In this document: positions 25,585 to 34,363 of the stretch, piece by piece | Position numbering within the stretch: position 1 is the first letter of the stretch | How the letters are laid out: each line of letters begins with the position of its first letter | Source of the DNA: Acetobacteraceae bacterium | GTDB lineage: Bacteria; Pseudomonadota; Alphaproteobacteria; Acetobacterales; Acetobacteraceae | Length of the DNA: 39,481 nucleotides | Assembly (NCBI GenBank): GCA_024280945.1 | Contig: JAMXLO010000061.1 | Location: 1-39,481, forward strand | Direction of reading: 5' to 3' | Made by a program: the position numbers and the translations under genes | The notes under the pieces: generated by a model | Told to the model about the DNA's origin: nothing | The model's database searches: none | The model's input: only the letters and a program-made list of their open reading frames with translations

Positions 25585-27282
25585 TCAGGCGGCGCGGACA
25601 CCCGCCACGAACGAGCCCACCTCGGTTGTCAGGTGATCTGCCTGTCTGGACAGATCGGCGGCCGCCTGCAGCACCTGCCCCGCAGCCTGGCCGGTTTCAC
25701 TTGCGGCGTGGCTGACACCGGCGATGTTGGTCGTCACCTCACGCGTGCTCGATGCCGTCTGCTGCACGTTGCGGGCGATCTCCGCGGTGGCTGCGCCCTG
25801 CTCTTCGACCGCCGACGCAATCGTGGTCGTGATCATGCTGACCTCCTCGATCGTGTCGGAGATGCCCTTTATCGCGGTCACCGCCTCTCCCGTTGCTGAC
25901 TGTATCTGCGAGATCTGCGAGCTGATCTCTTCGGTGGCCTTGGCCGTCTGGTTGGCGAGGCTCTTCACCTCGGAGGCGACCACCGCAAAGCCCTTCCCGG
26001 CATCGCCTGCACGCGCCGCCTCGATGGTGGCGTTCAGGGCCAGAAGGTTCGTCTGCCCAGCGATGTTCGATATCAGTTCGATCACCTGTCCGATCTTCTG
26101 CGCACCTTCTGCGAGAGCACGGACAATCCCATCTGTCTGACGCGCATCATTGACCGCCTTTTCGGTGACTTTCGCCGATTGTGCCACCTGGCGATTGATC
26201 TCGCCGATCGAACTGGTCAGTTCCTCGGCCGCCGTGGCGACCGTCTGGACACCCGCGCTCGCCTCCTCGGCCGCCGCGGCGACATTGGAAGCCTGCTGAT
26301 TGGTCTGCGTCGCGGTCGACGACATCGACTGCGCCGTCGCTTCCATTTCTGTCGAGGCGGACGACAGCACGCCGACAAGACTGCTGATCTTGCTTTCGAA
26401 CTCGGTCACCAGGCTTTCCAGGCGCTGCGCCTTTTGCTGCTTCGCGGCCTGGTCTGCCTTTTCGGCAGCGGCAAGCTGGTCCGCCTTGATCATGTTCTCT
26501 TTGAAGACCTCGACCGCCGCGGCCATTTGGCCGATTTCATCGCCGCGGCCGCGGGCCGGGATTTCCACTGCCATGTCCTTCTCGGCCAGTCGATGCATCG
26601 CAGCAGTCATCCCCTGGATCGGTGTGGCAATCGCCTGCACTGTCATGTAGCCGGCCGAAACAGCGACGATGACGGCAACGCCAAGCAGCAAGAGGACAAT
26701 GAGCCGTCCGCTGCGATAGTTGGCGGCGGCCTGGTCCGACCCTTGCGTCCCCGCATCCACGTTGTAGCCGATGTCCTTGTCGAGTGCTGCGTCGACCTGT
26801 TCGCCCACCGCCGTCAGTTCGTTTATTTGGGCTAGCGCCTCGTCAAGCTTGCCAGCATGCAGCAGGCCAAGCAGCTCCTTTGCCCTCGCCACGTAGGACT
26901 GCCACGCGGCTTGGTAATCCGCGTATATCCGTTTCTCGTCATCTGCCACGACCGTCGGCGCATACTTCGCCTCATACGCTGCAAGGGCAGTGCTCCATCC
27001 CGCGAGCGACTTCTCGATAGCGTCCAGGTCGCTCCCACTAGCCTTGCCATAAACGGCTTTGGAGACACCGAGACGGTAATGCAGAATCGCGCCGCGGATA
27101 TCCGAGAGGTAACGCGACCCGAGCATGGCGTCAGTGGTGACCTCCTCGACGCTGGCGTTCAGCCCCGCGAACTTCTGGATCGAGGTGAGGCCGAGCGTGC
27201 CAATGACGATCACGAGCGCACTGAAAGCTGTAATGATCTTGCTGCGGATCGACAGATTACGCAGGCTGCCAGCGACAGACAC
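25585..27282 (-). CDS. Methyl-accepting chemotaxis protein
   Basis: A 565-residue chemoreceptor. A membrane helix ([17 protein letters not shown]) is followed by a helical ligand domain of the four-helix-bundle type (about 35-190), a second membrane helix ([20 protein letters not shown]), a HAMP domain ([18 protein letters not shown]) and a long coiled-coil signalling domain with the conserved hairpin tip [31 protein letters not shown] start at GTG 27282 because GGAGGG lies seven bases before it; the ATG at 27303 lies upstream of that site. No C-terminal CheR-tethering pentapeptide is seen. No che genes nearby. Ligand unknown. Confidence 0.92.
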   Translation of the reverse strand: MSVAGSLRNLSIRSKIITAFSALVIVIGTLGLTSIQKFAGLNASVEEVTTDAMLGSRYLSDIRGAILHYRLGVSKAVYGKASGSDLDAIEKSLAGWSTALAAYEAKYAPTVVADDEKRIYADYQAAWQSYVARAKELLGLLHAGKLDEALAQINELTAVGEQVDAALDKDIGYNVDAGTQGSDQAAANYRSGRLIVLLLLGVAVIVAVSAGYMTVQAIATPIQGMTAAMHRLAEKDMAVEIPARGRGDEIGQMAAAVEVFKENMIKADQLAAAEKADQAAKQQKAQRLESLVTEFESKISSLVGVLSSASTEMEATAQSMSSTATQTNQQASNVAAAAEEASAGVQTVATAAEELTSSIGEINRQVAQSAKVTEKAVNDARQTDGIVRALAEGAQKIGQVIELISNIAGQTNLLALNATIEAARAGDAGKGFAVVASEVKSLANQTAKATEEISSQISQIQSATGEAVTAIKGISDTIEEVSMITTTIASAVEEQGAATAEIARNVQQTASSTREVTTNIAGVSHAASETGQAAGQVLQAAADLSRQADHLTTEVGSFVAGVRAA

Positions 27283-27399
27283 AGAAGATCCCTCCGGATG
27301 CACGGACCTCCTGCCTAGCGCCGCAATCTGAATAGCTGGTTAATCAACCGTAATCAGTGGAGCTTGGCCCCAACGGCTGGCAATACATCGCCCGAACCT

Positions 27400-28788
27400 T
27401 CAGGCCTTGGCCTCCGTCAGCGACACGTCGATTTCGTCGATCGATCGTCCTTTCGTCTCGAAGCCCACCAGCCAGAAGGCAGTGGCGGCGAGCGCATACC
27501 AGAACGCCAGGAACAGAAACGCCGGTACAATCGCGTCCAGTGTCGCTTTCGGAGTGACGTAATTCGACGAGCCGATGATCAACGCGAGACCAAGTGGCCC
27601 GATGATCTTTCCCAGGTTGCCCACGCCATAACCGAATCCCATGCCGCTGGCGCGCAGCCTGGCTGGCCAGACTTCGGCGATATACGGGCCGATGATCGCG
27701 TAACTGCCATCGCCGAAGAAGCGCTGCGCCATCACCAGGACGAAGAACAGCGACACGCCGCCGATCCAAACGCTGTTCAGGTAGCCCGCCAGCGCCATGG
27801 CAATCGCGCCGGCATAGCCGATCAGCATACCCGAGGCACGGCGGCCGATCGCGTCCGACAGATACGAGCACACCAAGCGTCCCGCTATCCCGACCAGCGA
27901 TACGTAGATCATCAGGTACGATGCCTCGGCGGGCGTGATGCGAAGTACCAGCACGAACAGCGCTGTGATCCACAGCAGCAACCCAACTCCACCGGTCTGG
28001 CTGATCGCCGTCAGGCACGCCGCCGCGACGCTGCGCGGATAGCGGAACAGCTGGCGCCACGGCACGGCCTTCACCTCGTCCGGAATATCGGCTGGCAGAT
28101 TGATCTGCCGCGGATCGACCTGCAGCGCCCAGGCAAGCGATTTGCGGGCCTCCTGCATCCTGCCGCGTCGCAGCAGCCAGTGTGGCGATTCCGGAACCCA
28201 GTAGCGGATCATCAGCACCAGCGCCGCCGGCGCGAGCCCAATAAGGAACAGGCCACGCCAGCCGATCACCGGTGCCAGGAAAGCGCCTGATACCGCGCCC
28301 AACAGGTTGCCGGCTGGAAGCAGCACGGTGGTCAGACCACTCACCCAGCCGCGCTTGTACGCCGGGACGAACTCCTGTACCAGCGGAATATCCACGGCGA
28401 TCAGACCGGCGTTGCCGAAGCCGACGAAGAAGCGGAAGAAAGCGAGGAACAGCCAGCCAGGAATGGCTGCGTTCTGGTCCGGCGTCAGCGCCATGATGCC
28501 GGTGGCAAGCGCCACGTTCAGCGCTGTTGCCATGAAGATCCGTCGCCGGCCGAACCTGTCGGCCATCCAGCCCCAGAAGAATGCGCCGGGAACTGCGCCA
28601 AGACCGGATGCCAGCAGGATCATCGCCGACTGACCGAAGGTCAGGTGCCAAGAGCCGATGATGAAAGCCAGCACGTAGCCGATCAGGAAGAAATCAAAGA
28701 AGTCCAGCATATCGCCGAGATTTGCCGTCGCGATGATCCGCCACTGATTTCCGGTCAGCTTTTCCTGGCGCTCCAGGTGTTCGAGCAT
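27400..28788 (-). CDS. MFS transporter, aromatic-acid/metabolite:H+ symporter type
   Basis: A 462-residue, 12-helix major facilitator. The helix 1 sequence GDMLDFFDFFLIGYVL and the loop WGWMADRFGRRRIF (motif GxxxDRxGRR) are typical of the sugar/aromatic-acid symporter branch, and PESPHWLLRRGR is the central loop motif. GGGAG-type Shine-Dalgarno (GGGAGAACGCA) precedes the ATG. It is divergent from the Rieske oxygenase, which suggests it imports that enzyme's aromatic substrate. Confidence 0.88.
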   Translation of the reverse strand: MLEHLERQEKLTGNQWRIIATANLGDMLDFFDFFLIGYVLAFIIGSWHLTFGQSAMILLASGLGAVPGAFFWGWMADRFGRRRIFMATALNVALATGIMALTPDQNAAIPGWLFLAFFRFFVGFGNAGLIAVDIPLVQEFVPAYKRGWVSGLTTVLLPAGNLLGAVSGAFLAPVIGWRGLFLIGLAPAALVLMIRYWVPESPHWLLRRGRMQEARKSLAWALQVDPRQINLPADIPDEVKAVPWRQLFRYPRSVAAACLTAISQTGGVGLLLWITALFVLVLRITPAEASYLMIYVSLVGIAGRLVCSYLSDAIGRRASGMLIGYAGAIAMALAGYLNSVWIGGVSLFFVLVMAQRFFGDGSYAIIGPYIAEVWPARLRASGMGFGYGVGNLGKIIGPLGLALIIGSSNYVTPKATLDAIVPAFLFLAFWYALAATAFWLVGFETKGRSIDEIDVSLTEAKA

Positions 28789-28869
28789 TGCGTTCTCCCT
28801 GGGACTCTCGTTTCATCAACGGCGTACGCACGTCAGCGCCCGTTCACGCTGTCGCAACGCACAGGTCCG

Positions 28870-28889
28870 GGCTGGTTCTTTTGCCAGCC
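28870..28889. promoter_or_regulatory. Candidate operator or leader hairpin before the Rieske gene
   Basis: GGCTGG (28870-28875) and CCAGCC (28884-28889) form a perfect 6-bp inverted repeat around an 8-base T-rich loop, in the 160-base divergent region between the transporter and oxygenase genes. It could be an operator half-site pair or an RNA hairpin. No regulator gene is adjacent, so the role is a guess. Confidence 0.3.
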
Positions 28890-28948
28890 ATCAATTACCA
28901 TAGGCATGCGGCTCAGGCTTTGTCAGCACTATTTTCTGGGAGCGAAGC

Positions 28949-30265
28949 ATGACCAACGCGATCGAAAGCGAGCAGCTCACGCGGGTCGGTCCTGGCACCA
29001 TGATGGGCGATCTGATGCGGCAGTACTGGCTGCCCGCCGCAAAGTCATCCGAGGTCGTCGCCGGCGGCGAACCCCTACGGCTGATGCTGCTGGGCGAGCG
29101 TCTGATTGCGTTCCGCGACAAGGCGGGACGTGTTGGGGTGATGGATCATCGCTGCCCGCACCGCTGTGCATCGCTGTTCTATGGCCGCAATGAGGATGGC
29201 GGCATTCGCTGCGTCTATCACGGGTGGAAATTCGACGCCGAAGGCAACTGTATCGACATGCCCAATGTGCCGCCGGATCAGGACTTCCGACAAAAGGTGC
29301 ACGCGAAGGTTTATAAGGTGAGCGAGCGCGCCGGCGTTATCTGGGTCTACATGGGCGAACGTGAAGCGGCGCCGCCGATGCCGGGAATAGAAGCGACGCT
29401 GCTGCCGGACAGTGAACTCTCGATCATGTTCACACAACGCGAATGCAACTGGCTGCAGGCGCTGGAAGGCGATATCGACACCTCACACTTCAGTTGGCTG
29501 CATGTCGGTTCGGTGCGGCCTGAACAGGTCGATCCGGACAATTGGCTGATGTACCAGGTGGCCAACCGGGCTCCTGAGTATCACGTCACCGACACCGACT
29601 GGGGCACGATGTACTGCGCCTATCGCCCGGCCGAAGCCCACCGCACCTACTGGCGCTTTGCGCACTTCGCCTTCCCGTTCTGGACCTTCATCCCACAAGG
29701 CGACTTCGTCGATCGTGTGATCGCCCGCGCCTGGGTGCCGATGGACGACACCCACGTGATGTTCGTCGGCTTCTCCTGGAAGCAGGCGTCGCGCACCGCC
29801 GTACTATCGGGTGGCAAGCCAATTCCGGGTGCGACGATGGCGCCTGAGATGCTGCCGAACACGACTGACTGGTTCGGGCGATTCCGTCCGGTGCAGAACG
29901 CGACGAACGACTACATGATCGACCGCGAGGCACAGCGCAACGATGTGATCTACACCGGTATCACGCATATCGCGATGCAGGACCAGGCAATCACCGAGAG
30001 CATGGGTGCGATCGTGGACCACTCGTGCGAGCATCTCGCGCCTAGCGATCAGATGATCACGCGCACGCGGCGTCGCCTGCTGATGGCGGCGCGTGCGCTG
30101 GGCGAGAACGGCACGACGCCGCCCTGCGTCGATCAGCCGGAACTCTTCCAGCAGGTGCGCAGCGGCGAAGCGGTGCTCGCGGCCAATGACTGGCAGTCGG
30201 CATATCGCGAGCGGTTGCAGCACGCCGTGCGGCCGCTCCTTGCGCCACGGCAGGCAGCCGAATAG
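28949..30265 (+). CDS. Rieske non-heme iron aromatic ring oxygenase, phthalate 4,5-dioxygenase-like
   Basis: A 438-residue oxygenase subunit. The Rieske [2Fe-2S] ligands are C69, H71, C88 and H91 (CPHRC ... CVYHGW). The mononuclear iron site shows the bridging Asp and two His in GDIDTSHFSWLH (D175/D177, H180, H185). Overall layout and length match phthalate 4,5-dioxygenase and related monooxygenase alpha subunits that work without a beta subunit. GGGAG precedes the ATG. No reductase or ferredoxin gene is next to it, so electrons must come from elsewhere. Divergent from an MFS transporter. Substrate unknown. Confidence 0.9.
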   Translation: MTNAIESEQLTRVGPGTMMGDLMRQYWLPAAKSSEVVAGGEPLRLMLLGERLIAFRDKAGRVGVMDHRCPHRCASLFYGRNEDGGIRCVYHGWKFDAEGNCIDMPNVPPDQDFRQKVHAKVYKVSERAGVIWVYMGEREAAPPMPGIEATLLPDSELSIMFTQRECNWLQALEGDIDTSHFSWLHVGSVRPEQVDPDNWLMYQVANRAPEYHVTDTDWGTMYCAYRPAEAHRTYWRFAHFAFPFWTFIPQGDFVDRVIARAWVPMDDTHVMFVGFSWKQASRTAVLSGGKPIPGATMAPEMLPNTTDWFGRFRPVQNATNDYMIDREAQRNDVIYTGITHIAMQDQAITESMGAIVDHSCEHLAPSDQMITRTRRRLLMAARALGENGTTPPCVDQPELFQQVRSGEAVLAANDWQSAYRERLQHAVRPLLAPRQAAE

Positions 30266-30300
30266 GCGGCTGGACTGCCTTCGTCAGGCATGATCGCCAG

Positions 30301-30344
30301 GAGGTCGGATACGACATGATCCGACACGCGCGGGTGCATGCCAT
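30301..30344 (-). pseudogene. 5'-end remnant of fdhB
   Basis: On the minus strand after the small gene's stop, MHPRVSDHVVSDL repeats the start of FdhB (MHPRVSDHAASDL). One base is missing after the first ATG, so the second ATG carries the frame. Homology fades about 15 codons in, and the frame then runs antisense into the Rieske gene. It marks where fdhB once followed the small gene on this strand. Confidence 0.8.
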
Positions 30345-30410
30345 CCTCAGTCCTCCAACAGGTCGATATGCACCGCGATGTGACCGATAATGTCTGCCTC
30401 CTCCGCCGGC
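30301..30410 (-). repeat. Inverted repeat, right copy (110 bp; partner 23624-23734)
   Basis: Reverse complement of this stretch matches 23624-23734 at about 90% identity. It spans the end of the intact small gene and the fdhB remnant. The opposite orientation of the two copies means recombination between them would flip the 6.6 kb segment that holds fdhB, the NrfD-type gene, the chemoreceptor, the transporter and the Rieske oxygenase. Confidence 0.85.
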
Positions 30411-30571
30411 CGGTAGGAGACCCGCACCCGCCGATGCAGCAGCGGCGATAGCTCGTCCGCCTCCACGGGTGAACGGTAATGCAGCAGAAACTGGTGCCCA
30501 ACACCGTCGCGATCCAACAGCTGGAAGCGCTCTTCTTGAGCAATGATCATCGTCCCGACAATGGACTGCAT
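30347..30571 (-). CDS. Small formate-dehydrogenase-associated protein (74 aa, unknown)
   Basis: A 74-residue protein from MQSIVGTMIIAQEERFQLLD to HIAVHIDLLED with good coding texture and a GGAGG four to five bases before the ATG. It is divergent from fdhA across 107 bases. The 3' end of a second copy stands directly before fdhB at 23.6 kb, so this gene was originally upstream of fdhB and belongs to the formate dehydrogenase cluster. No cysteine motif, signal or membrane segment. I recognise no named family; an assembly or regulatory role is a guess. Confidence 0.7.
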   Translation of the reverse strand: MQSIVGTMIIAQEERFQLLDRDGVGHQFLLHYRSPVEADELSPLLHRRVRVSYRPAEEADIIGHIAVHIDLLED

Positions 30572-30590
30572 TACGCCTCCGTGGCCGGTG

Positions 30591-30610
30591 CAGGTTCGAA
30601 TGGGAACCTG
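30591..30610. promoter_or_regulatory. Inverted repeat in the fdhA divergent promoter region
   Basis: CAGGTTC (30591-30597) and GAACCTG (30604-30610) form a perfect 7-bp inverted repeat with a 6-base spacer, midway between the divergent small gene and fdhA. Size and place suit a dimeric regulator site. The half-site GGTTCGAAT resembles a tRNA T-loop but no cloverleaf surrounds it. Confidence 0.4.
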
Positions 30611-30678
30611 AACGGCGGAGCAGGGTTGTAGTCCTGGTTCTCGCCCGGAGTTGTTCAGGGCGATGTGGAGTCCTGCCC

Positions 30679-33600
30679 ATGAAGCGCATCCGCCGCCACC
30701 TGCGTGACCGCGTCGCCGGTTTTGTCGAAGATTGGTCCCTGCCGCGACAGCTCGCCGGCCAGAGCGTTATGGCGGAGGCAGCCTCCAGTCGCACGTCGCG
30801 CAAATTGCGACCGCGGCTGGAACAGGCGGACCGGGTGGGGACCTCGATTTGCCCGTTCTGCGCCGTCGGCTGTGCGCAGCTGGTATATGCGAGGAACGGC
30901 AAGCCTATTCACATCGAGGGTGACCCGCGCAGTCCGGTGAACCAGGGCACGCTATGCCCCAAGGGCGCCGGCACGTTGGGAATGCTGTTGTCCGAAAGGC
31001 GTGTCAATCACGTGCTCTATCGTGCACCCTACGCCAACACCTGGGAACGGCGGCCCCTCGACTGGGCAATGGAGCGGGTCGCACAAAACCTGAAGCAAAC
31101 GCGCGATCAGACATTCGTAGAGCGTCTTTCGAACGGCGCCACGGTCAATCACACTCTCGGCATCGGCTCGCTCGGTGGCGCCACGCTCGACAACGAGGAG
31201 AACTACCTGATCAAGAAGCTGCTGGGTGGCGGCCTCGGTGTGGTGAACATCGAGAATCAGGCAAGGATCTGACACTCGTCATCGGTACCCAGTCTGGGGA
31301 CGACGTTCGGACGAGGCGCGGCGAGCATGGCCCTGTGGGACCTGGCGAACGCCGATTGCATCGTGGTGATGGGCTCCAACATGGCGGAGAACCATCCGGT
31401 TGCTTTCCGCTTCGTCACGGAGGCGCAGCAACGGGGCGCCCTCGTGGCGCATGTCGATCCACGGTTCACCCGTACATCGGCCTTGGCCGACATCCACGCA
31501 CCCATCAGGTCCGGTACTGACATCGCGTTCCTGGGCGGGATCATCCGCTACATTCTGTCGAACGACCTCTGGTTCCGCGAATTCGCGCTCGCCTTCACCA
31601 ATATCGCCACGATTATCGAGGATGGTTATCGCGACACCGAGGACAATGGCGGCGTGTTCTCTGGCTTCGATGAGAAGAACGCCAGCTACGATCCGGCCAG
31701 TTGGCAGTATAAGGGTGAGGTCCTGCCGTCGCCTTTGGCAGAGCATTTCGTGCGCACGGACAACTTCGTGCAGGAAGTTTCCCGGGCCACGCAGCACCCG
31801 CCGCCGACCGATCCCAGGCTGCAGCATCCCCGGTGCGTCTATCAGATCATGCGGCACCACTATGAGCGATACACGCCGGAGATGGTGGAGCGGGTGACCG
31901 GATGTCCCCAGAGTATCTTCCTGCGCGTGTGCGAGGCGCTCACCAGGAATTCGGGGCGTGAGCGGACGAGCGCATTCTGTTACGCCGTGGGGTGGACCCA
32001 TCATGCGCATGGCGTGCAGATCATCCGCGCCGCATCGATCATCCAGGGTCTGCTTGGCAATATCGGGCGCCCAGGTGGTGGCATATTGGCGCTGCGTGGT
32101 CATTGCAGCATCCAGGGCAGCACCGACATCCCGACGCTCTACAACATGTTGCCAACCTACCTGCCGCAACCGAACGTTCACCTGCCGCACAGAACGCTGA
32201 GCGAGTTTCTGACGGCCGAGACGGTGCCGACCGGGTGGTGGAACAATCTGCCAGCCTACATGATCTCATTGCTCAAGGCGTGGTATGGCGCGCAGGCGCA
32301 GCCGGAGAATGACTTCGGCTACGACCATCTTCCCAAGCTGACCGGCGACCACTCGCAGTTGCCGATGACCCTCGCGATGGTCGAGGGGGTCGTCAAAGGC
32401 CAGTTCGTGCTGGGGCAGAACCCTGTGGTCGGCGCCGTGAATTCCGAACTGGTGCAGCGCGGCCTGGCAAAGCTCGACTGGCTTGTCGTGCGTGACTTTG
32501 CGATGACGGAGACTGCCAACTTCTGGCAGAAGGGCAGCCTGATCCAGAAGGGCGAGCTGGCGGCTGGCGACATCCCGACCGAGGTCTTCTTCTTCCCATC
32601 TGCCATGGGGCCAGAGAAGGAAGGCACGATGACGAATACCTCGCGCCTGGTACAATGGCACGACAGGGTTTGCGATCCGCCGGCTGACAGCCGATCGGAT
32701 CTTTGGTTCATCTATCATCTCGGCCGACGACTAAAGCAGCTCTACGCAGAAAGCGCGGAGCCCCGCGATGCGGCGATCAAGGCACTGACGTGGATGTATC
32801 CTGTCAGCGGCGAGCTTGCGGAGCCTGATGCTGCGGCAGTACTGCGCGAGATCAACGGCTACACCGTCGCCGATCGCAAGCAGATCAAGAGCTATCAGGA
32901 ACTGAAGGACGACGGCAGCACGGCCTGTGGTGGCTGGATGTATTCGGGGATCTTCCCGGCGCAACACGACAACCGCTCGCGGTCGCGCCGGCCGGATGGA
33001 CCCAGCGGACCGGGCAGCCACCAAGGCTGGGCCTTCGCATGGCCAGACAATCGTCGCACGCTCTATAACCGCGCATCGGCGGACCTCGACGGAATTCCTT
33101 GGTCATCGCGCAAGCGCATGGTGTGGTGGGATGCCGCACAGAGGAAGTGGGTTGGCACCGACACGCCGGACTTCGTGCCGACCAAACCACCCGACATGCG
33201 GCCTGACTGGAATTCACAGCCACATGGTATGGACGCTCTTGGCGGTGATGATCCGTTCATCATGGAAGCCGACGGCAAGTGCCAGTTGTTCGTGCCGTCC
33301 GGCCTGAAAGACGGTCCGTTGCCGACGCACTACGAGCCGGTCGAAAGCCCGGTCGCCAATCCGATGTATCGGCAGCAGATCAACCCGGCGGCGAAGCTCT
33401 GGCCGCGACCGGGCAATGAGCTTCATGCGCCGAAGGACCCGCGGTACCCCTACGTGTTGACAACGTACCGACTCACCGAGCTGCACTGCGGCGGTGTCTC
33501 CACGCGCGTGATGCCGCACACGGCGGAGCTGCAGCCCGAAGCGTTCGTCGAGATTTCGGTGGAACTGGCGCGCGAGCTCGGGATAACCAACCTGGATTGG

Positions 33601-33867
33601 ACGGTGCTCAGCACGGCGCGCGGCGCGGTGGAAGTGAAGGCGCTGGTGACGCAGCGTCTTCGTCCATTCCTGATCGACGGCTCGGTCGTACACCAAGTCG
33701 GCATGCCTTGGGTGTTCGGTTGGGAGGGCTACGCGCAAGGCGCGATCGCCAATGTTCTACTGGCCATCCATGGCGATCCGAACACCAGCATCCATACGAC
33801 CAAGGCGCTGACCTGCGCCTTGCGAAAAGGTCGGCTCACGGCAGCCGAGGCCACGGCGCATGGCTGA
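30679..33867 (+). CDS. fdhA: Formate dehydrogenase alpha subunit, selenocysteine-containing (UGA at 31270-31272 read as Sec)
   Basis: A 1062-residue molybdenum/tungsten-bis-MGD enzyme oxidising formate to CO2. The N-terminal [4Fe-4S] motif is CPFCAVGC (C58, C61, C65) with the fourth Cys in GTLCPKG. The frame meets TGA at codon 198, then continues in the same frame to 33867 with unbroken family homology (RI-Sec-HSSS ... MALWDLANADCIVVMGSNMAENHP). Position 198 matches the Sec of FdnG-type enzymes (about 196). Gene callers would split it in two. No Tat signal is visible (only scattered RR pairs, no hydrophobic run), unlike FdnG/FdoG, so the enzyme may face the cytoplasm. It overlaps the next gene by eight bases. 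Its beta and membrane subunits lie at 23.7-25.5 kb. selA, selB and selC are not in the window. Confidence 0.93.
31270..31315 (+). promoter_or_regulatory. Selenocysteine UGA codon and candidate SECIS hairpin
   Basis: After the UGA, CTCGTC (31275-31280) can pair with GACGAG (31310-31315). An inner CCC (31288-31290) pairs with GGG (31296-31298) around an AGTCT loop. The loop begins 18 bases after the UGA, the same distance and with the same GUCU core as I recall for E. coli fdhF, where SelB binds. The pairing was found by eye and not folded. Confidence 0.75.
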
Positions 33868-34204
33868 GACGCACGGGTGGGAGGCACTGGCAGCAATCGA
33901 TCAGCTGCTGGCAGATCGGCCAGACAAAATCGGTCATGACTTCTCCACCGCGACCAGGAATCTCGCCATCTGGCGCGACACGCTCGTGCAACGCTGGCGA
34001 CATTCGGCTGCCGAAAATGATCGTCGCGCTTTGGAGAAGGTGAACGCTGCGCTCAGTGTGATCCTGGGCGGGCAGTTCCCACTGGGGGAGGTGCCGTGGC
34101 CAGAAATCGAGCGAGTACGGCAGGACCTTGGCGCTTTGGCGAGCGACGAGGCCGATCGGCGGTCCATGGAGGCCGGCGGTTCGTGTCACACCGCCCGATC
34201 ATAG
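33860..34204 (+). CDS. Small formate-dehydrogenase-associated protein (114 aa, unknown)
   Basis: A 114-residue, mostly helical protein (MAETHGWEALAAIDQLL ... EAGGSCHTARS) whose start overlaps the end of fdhA by eight bases, so it is surely co-translated. It has no cysteine cluster, so it is not FdhE, and no FdhD motif. A decayed 3' copy lies at 23493-23626, showing that the gene travelled with the formate dehydrogenase cluster. The region after it (34205-34363) shows no feature I can support. Function unknown; a maturation or stability role is a guess. Confidence 0.75.
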   Translation: MAETHGWEALAAIDQLLADRPDKIGHDFSTATRNLAIWRDTLVQRWRHSAAENDRRALEKVNAALSVILGGQFPLGEVPWPEIERVRQDLGALASDEADRRSMEAGGSCHTARS

Positions 34205-34363
34205 AAGCTGGACACACCCGCGCACGGCCCAACTGAGGCGGTCGATCACCGCGATGCCATCAAGTAGATGCAAAGCCGATGACAACGCATCCACAGCGGT
34301 AACCGTCGCCGCCAACGCACGCAACGTTTTCGCTGTGAGACAGCAAGAACCATCCGGCCCCCT

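Noticed and set aside
26179-26835. 218-codon plus-strand open frame
   Set aside because: Antisense to the chemoreceptor coiled coil; repetitive Leu/Arg shadow of that gene.
27338-27349. Possible terminator hairpin (GGTTAATCAACC)
   Set aside because: Only a 4-bp stem with no T-run after it, and it lies upstream of the chemoreceptor start instead of after a gene.
27344-28651. 435-codon minus-strand frame overlapping the transporter
   Set aside because: Out of frame with the clear 12-helix MFS protein on the same strand; no membrane segments or motifs.
30593-30610. tRNA-like T-loop (GGTTCGAAT)
   Set aside because: No acceptor, D or anticodon stems can be built around it; better explained as part of the inverted repeat.
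30679-31272. Alpha formate dehydrogenase as a truncated pseudogene ending at TGA 31270
   Set aside because: The same frame continues with full homology, the TGA is at the family's Sec position, and a SECIS-like hairpin follows.
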